Part shown: positions 6,127 to 8,452 of the stretch, piece by piece
Position numbering within the stretch: position 1 is the first letter of the stretch
Layout of the letters: every line of letters begins with the position of its first letter
DNA from: Desulfurococcales archaeon
GTDB taxonomy: Archaea > Thermoproteota > Thermoprotei_A > Sulfolobales > WANQ01
Length of the DNA: 8,452 bases
NCBI GenBank assembly: GCA_027043985.1
Contig: JALUDQ010000215.1
Location: forward strand, 1-8,452
Reading direction: 5' to 3'
Translations under genes and position numbers: made by a program
The notes under the pieces: generated by a model
The model's input: the letters and a program-made list of their open reading frames with translations, nothing else
The model's database searches: none
Told to the model about the DNA's origin: nothing

Positions 6127-6982
6127 ATGATATCTCTACTCTATCTCCCTCCCGGTAATCCATATTCGACCAATCTACTGGTATTATCTTGATAAAGGGT
6201 GCCCCAATGTATAGTCCAATCCCCTTAACCTTCACACCGTTTAAATAAACCTTAAGTCTCCTACGATCAACTACAAAGTGATGGAAACCCCAGCCATAGT
6301 ATTCGTCGACAACACCTAGCAATATATTGGAGAAGCCTATCACGTCTCCATTAATCCTCTTGAACGGCGATATGAATATTCCATGCCTATAATGAGGGAT
6401 TCCTCCATCAATAAACCCTTTTACTCCATTAACTTCTACTACGAGTGGCGTTATGGGCCCCGATACCTTGTTATCTAGCCCTACTAGCATATATCTGCCA
6501 TGCCTAACGAGTATTATTTTACCACTAATTTTAGCCTCCCCCAACGGTTCAGTTTCCCTTAGGCATTTCTCCATTTCTTCTAATAACTGGCTAGAAGGCT
6601 CTAAACGCAAACCCCCACTCGCTCTAATGAACTCCGGCTTCCCTCTAACCTCTAAGTGCATGTGTAGATCCGTCCATGGATAGAAGAAGGGGCTCTCAAC
6701 AAGTCTCCCCAACGGAGCTCCAATAACTATTTTCTCACCGAGCTCTTGGTATGGTTTTACGTGGAGGAGACGAATATAGTAGTCTCCAACAATGTATCCA
6801 GAAACATGTTCGCGGTGAACAACCCTATAGAATACTAGTTCCCCAGTAAAAGGGCTAACGACTTCTTCTCCATTAGGCGAATAAATGTCTACTGCACTAA
6901 GACGTTTATGTGCATAGTATGGGCTGTTAGCAAAGGAGAAATATCCTTGGATAACTACTTCAACGTTATTGTAGCGTAACAT
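6107..6982 (-). CDS. M23/LytM-like (duplicated hybrid motif) domain protein
   Basis: 291 residues. Residues about 24-113 match the LytM/M23 fold: VDIYSPNGEEVVSPFTGELV (31-50) is the usual D-x-x-x-P-x-G-x-x-V-x-x-P-x-x-G-x-V stretch. The rest of the fold is H74 in RLLHVKP, the hairpin LGEKIVIGAPLGRL (81-94), and the HxH zinc motif in DLHMHLEVR (105-113, H107 and H109). The first metal-ligand position (four residues before D32) is Leu rather than His; H25 is nearby but off register. Residues 150-291 are beta-rich and unrecognised. No signal peptide or membrane helix is seen, so it appears cytoplasmic. M23 enzymes normally cut peptidoglycan cross-bridges, a substrate these archaea are not expected to have, so another role is likely. 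It overlaps the convergent gene by 20 bp. An AGGTG (7000-7004) lies 17 bases before the ATG, which is rather far. Confidence 0.68.
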   Translation of the reverse strand: MLRYNNVEVVIQGYFSFANSPYYAHKRLSAVDIYSPNGEEVVSPFTGELVFYRVVHREHVSGYIVGDYYIRLLHVKPYQELGEKIVIGAPLGRLVESPFFYPWTDLHMHLEVRGKPEFIRASGGLRLEPSSQLLEEMEKCLRETEPLGEAKISGKIILVRHGRYMLVGLDNKVSGPITPLVVEVNGVKGFIDGGIPHYRHGIFISPFKRINGDVIGFSNILLGVVDEYYGWGFHHFVVDRRRLKVYLNGVKVKGIGLYIGAPFIKIIPVDWSNMDYREGDRVEISFMNVGV

Positions 6983-7044
6983 GTAGGTTATGGCTAATAC
7001 ACCTTTAGATACGTTTCAACGTTGTCCCTAGTTTAACCACATAG

Positions 7045-7052
7045 TTTTATAT
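7045..7052. promoter_or_regulatory. Shared TATA box between divergent genes
   Basis: TTTTATAT on the plus strand reads ATATAAAA on the minus strand, so it is a good TATA box in both directions. For the racemase gene it predicts transcription start near 7074-7078, leaving a short leader with the GAGG ribosome binding site (7077-7080) before ATG 7092. For the LytM-like gene it predicts a start near 7020 and a leader of about 38 bases. The palindrome CTTAAG (7053-7058) flanks it. No second TATA-like element of similar quality is visible in the 109-bp gap. Confidence 0.5.
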
Positions 7053-7091
7053 CTTAAGCTACATAGCCTTGACGCTGAGGGAACTCTGGAT

Positions 7092-7823
7092 ATGAAGAAG
7101 ATAGGTATTGTTGGAGGATTAAGCCCCGAGTCAACCATACTATACTATAAGACTATAGTTAACGAGTACCGTAGAAGGTTTCAGAGAGAGGACTATCCTG
7201 TTATAATAGTCTACAGCCTTAGCTTCGGATTATTTAGAGAACACGTTAGTAGAGGAAATCATAGTGGAGCAGTAGGTATGCTTATTGAAGCAGTAGAATC
7301 ACTATATAGAGCTGGGGCAGACTTCGCATTAATCTCCGCTAATACTCCCCACATGTTCTATGAGGAAGTTAAAGCTAAAAGCCCCATACCATTACTCAAC
7401 ATTATAGACTGTCTAGCAGAAGAAACAAGAAGAGACGGAGTAACAAGGATCGGATTACTCGGCACAAAATATACTTTAACCAAGGGTTTCTATGCAAAGA
7501 GACTTAGGAGACACGGTATAGAATCAATAATACCGGATAGAGAAGACATAGAACTCGTAAACAAGATAATATTTAATGAACTAACATGGGGTATCATAAG
7601 AGAAGAGTCTAAGAGGAAAATAATAGAAGTCATAAAAAGACTAAAAGAAAAAGGCGCCCAAGCAATAGCATTAGCATGCACAGAACTCCCACTATTATTC
7701 AAAGACACAGAGGAAGTAGTGGGCTTAAAACTATATGATACCGCGAGAATCCATGCCACAAAAGCACTTGAACACGCTCTAGGCGAAAACACTTGCTCTA
7801 GCCCAAGAGTTCTAACACCTTAA
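7092..7823 (+). CDS. Aspartate/glutamate racemase family protein, first catalytic Cys replaced by Ala
   Basis: 243 residues, standard length for Asp/Glu racemases (PLP-independent, two-base mechanism). The N-terminus KIGIVGGLSPESTILYY (3-19) is the family's substrate-phosphate-like loop. The first catalytic motif, usually CNTxH, is here SANTPH (82-87) with Ala83 in place of Cys. The second, ALACTELP (193-200), keeps Cys196. GLLGTKYTLTKGFY (121-134) is another conserved block. Single-cysteine variants exist; E. coli YgeA, from memory, has Thr in place of the first Cys and favours one direction. So it may be a one-directional racemase, an isomerase of another amino acid, or a related C-C bond enzyme of the superfamily. 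The start ATG has GAGG (7077-7080) upstream. Its last 26 bp overlap the convergent HAD gene. Substrate is not determined. Confidence 0.87.
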   Translation: MKKIGIVGGLSPESTILYYKTIVNEYRRRFQREDYPVIIVYSLSFGLFREHVSRGNHSGAVGMLIEAVESLYRAGADFALISANTPHMFYEEVKAKSPIPLLNIIDCLAEETRRDGVTRIGLLGTKYTLTKGFYAKRLRRHGIESIIPDREDIELVNKIIFNELTWGIIREESKRKIIEVIKRLKEKGAQAIALACTELPLLFKDTEEVVGLKLYDTARIHATKALEHALGENTCSSPRVLTP

Positions 7824-8452
7824 TGAGCTCCCCTATACTATTTATAATAGCGTCGGCGTGAGGTGAGGGCGGGGTATCGGGTCTTGGTTTATGGACTGCT
7901 ATTAGCCCGGCATTCTTAGCTCCAACTATATCGGCTATAGGGTCATCACCTATAAAGACTATTTCACCTGGCTCTAACCCGAAGGCTCTTGTTAGATACC
8001 AGAATACTTTCTCATCTGGCTTCTTCCACCCAAGCATCTGTGAAGACACTACGACGTCAAAATAGTCTAGTATACCGTCTCTCTCCAAAAGCTTGTATAC
8101 TATATCATGAGAACCCATATTTGATAAGACACCCAACATGTATTTCTCGTCCTTAAGCCACTCTAACACGTCTATAGCTCCATCCTCAAGCTCCAATCCC
8201 TTTAAGACACCTTCTACGTGCTTCCTATAACCCTCCCATACAAGTCTAGGATTACGGATACCAAGCCGGGCAAGCATTAATGTGATAACGTTTAAGTCCC
8301 AGTACTCTACATCGCCTCCACGTTCTACGAGAATTCTACGAGTCTCACGGAATAATCTATCAAGTTCTAGTGGATGATACTCGTAGCCATGCTTGGATAA
8401 AAACTTTGCGAAATATTCTCTAGAATACTTTGCCGCACCAACATCTTTGTAG
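7798..8452 (-). CDS. HAD-superfamily hydrolase (phosphatase), 5' end outside window
   Basis: The frame stays open from its stop at 7798 to the right edge with no stop codon, so the ATG at 8277 is internal. The extra residues upstream (from the edge: Y-K-D-V-G-A-A-K-Y-S-R-E-Y-F-A) look like the helical cap that follows motif I. The DxDxT motif I itself must lie beyond the edge. Seen motifs, numbered from the Met at 8277, are motif II VLSNMGS (49-55), motif III lysine in GWKKPDEKVF (83-92), and motif IV VFIGDDPIADIVGAKNAG (106-123) with the two Mg-binding aspartates. This is a haloacid-dehalogenase-like phosphatase, of the phosphoglycolate phosphatase/HAD-IA type with a helical cap. The substrate is unknown. 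Its 3' end overlaps the racemase gene by 26 bp. Confidence 0.9.
   Translation of the reverse strand, partial: YKDVGAAKYSREYFAKFLSKHGYEYHPLELDRLFRETRRILVERGGDVEYWDLNVITLMLARLGIRNPRLVWEGYRKHVEGVLKGLELEDGAIDVLEWLKDEKYMLGVLSNMGSHDIVYKLLERDGILDYFDVVVSSQMLGWKKPDEKVFWYLTRAFGLEPGEIVFIGDDPIADIVGAKNAGLIAVHKPRPDTPPSPHADAIINSIGELIKVLELLG

Noticed and set aside
8275..8277. ATG at 8277 as the start of the HAD hydrolase
   Set aside because: The frame continues without a stop to 8452, cap-domain-like residues precede it, and motif I is missing from the shorter version.

Overview
The window looks like a stretch of chromosome from a hyperthermophilic crenarchaeon (Thermoproteota, probably Desulfurococcales or a close relative). 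Supporting signs are the strong preference for AGA/AGG arginine and ATA isoleucine codons, AT-rich but purine-loaded coding strands, TTG starts preceded by GGTG-type ribosome binding sites, short TATA-containing intergenic gaps, very frequent CTAG tetramers, and archaeal-type proteins (IF-2B family, archaeal ATPase with a C-terminal nuclease-like domain, archaeal RNA m5C methyltransferase). I cannot name the genus. I see no insertion sequence, CRISPR array, tRNA or rRNA.

Layout: (1) 1-509, the 3' part of an IF-2B/sugar-phosphate isomerase family gene, cut by the left edge. (2) 510-639, a gap holding a GC-rich island with C/D-box-like motifs, a TATA-like element before it and a T-run after it, which is a candidate small RNA. 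(3) 640-1965 (+), an RsmB/Nop2/Sun-type RNA m5C methyltransferase, overlapping tail to tail with (4) 1945-3162 (-), an archaeal P-loop ATPase with a PD-(D/E)XK-like C-terminal domain. (5) 3163-3304, a divergent regulatory region with three 14-bp tandem operator-like repeats and a 16-bp perfect palindrome. (6) 3305-6126 (+), a likely three-gene operon: an AEC-type membrane transporter and two tandem paralogues with a nucleotidyltransferase-like core between unrecognised N- and C-terminal regions. (7) 6107-6982 (-), a protein with an M23/LytM-like (duplicated hybrid motif) domain and no signal peptide. (8) 6983-7091, a divergent promoter region with one TATA box that reads both ways. (9) 7092-7823 (+), an aspartate/glutamate racemase family protein lacking the first catalytic cysteine. 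(10) 7798-8452 (-), a HAD-family phosphatase cut by the right edge before motif I.

Most of the window is ordinary housekeeping or conserved archaeal content. The least explained parts are the tandem nucleotidyltransferase-like pair with its transporter neighbour, the LytM-like protein in a lineage not expected to have murein, the operator-like array in front of the ATPase gene, and the GC-rich RNA candidate. All three convergent gene pairs overlap at their 3' ends by 20-26 bp, leaving no room for intergenic terminators.
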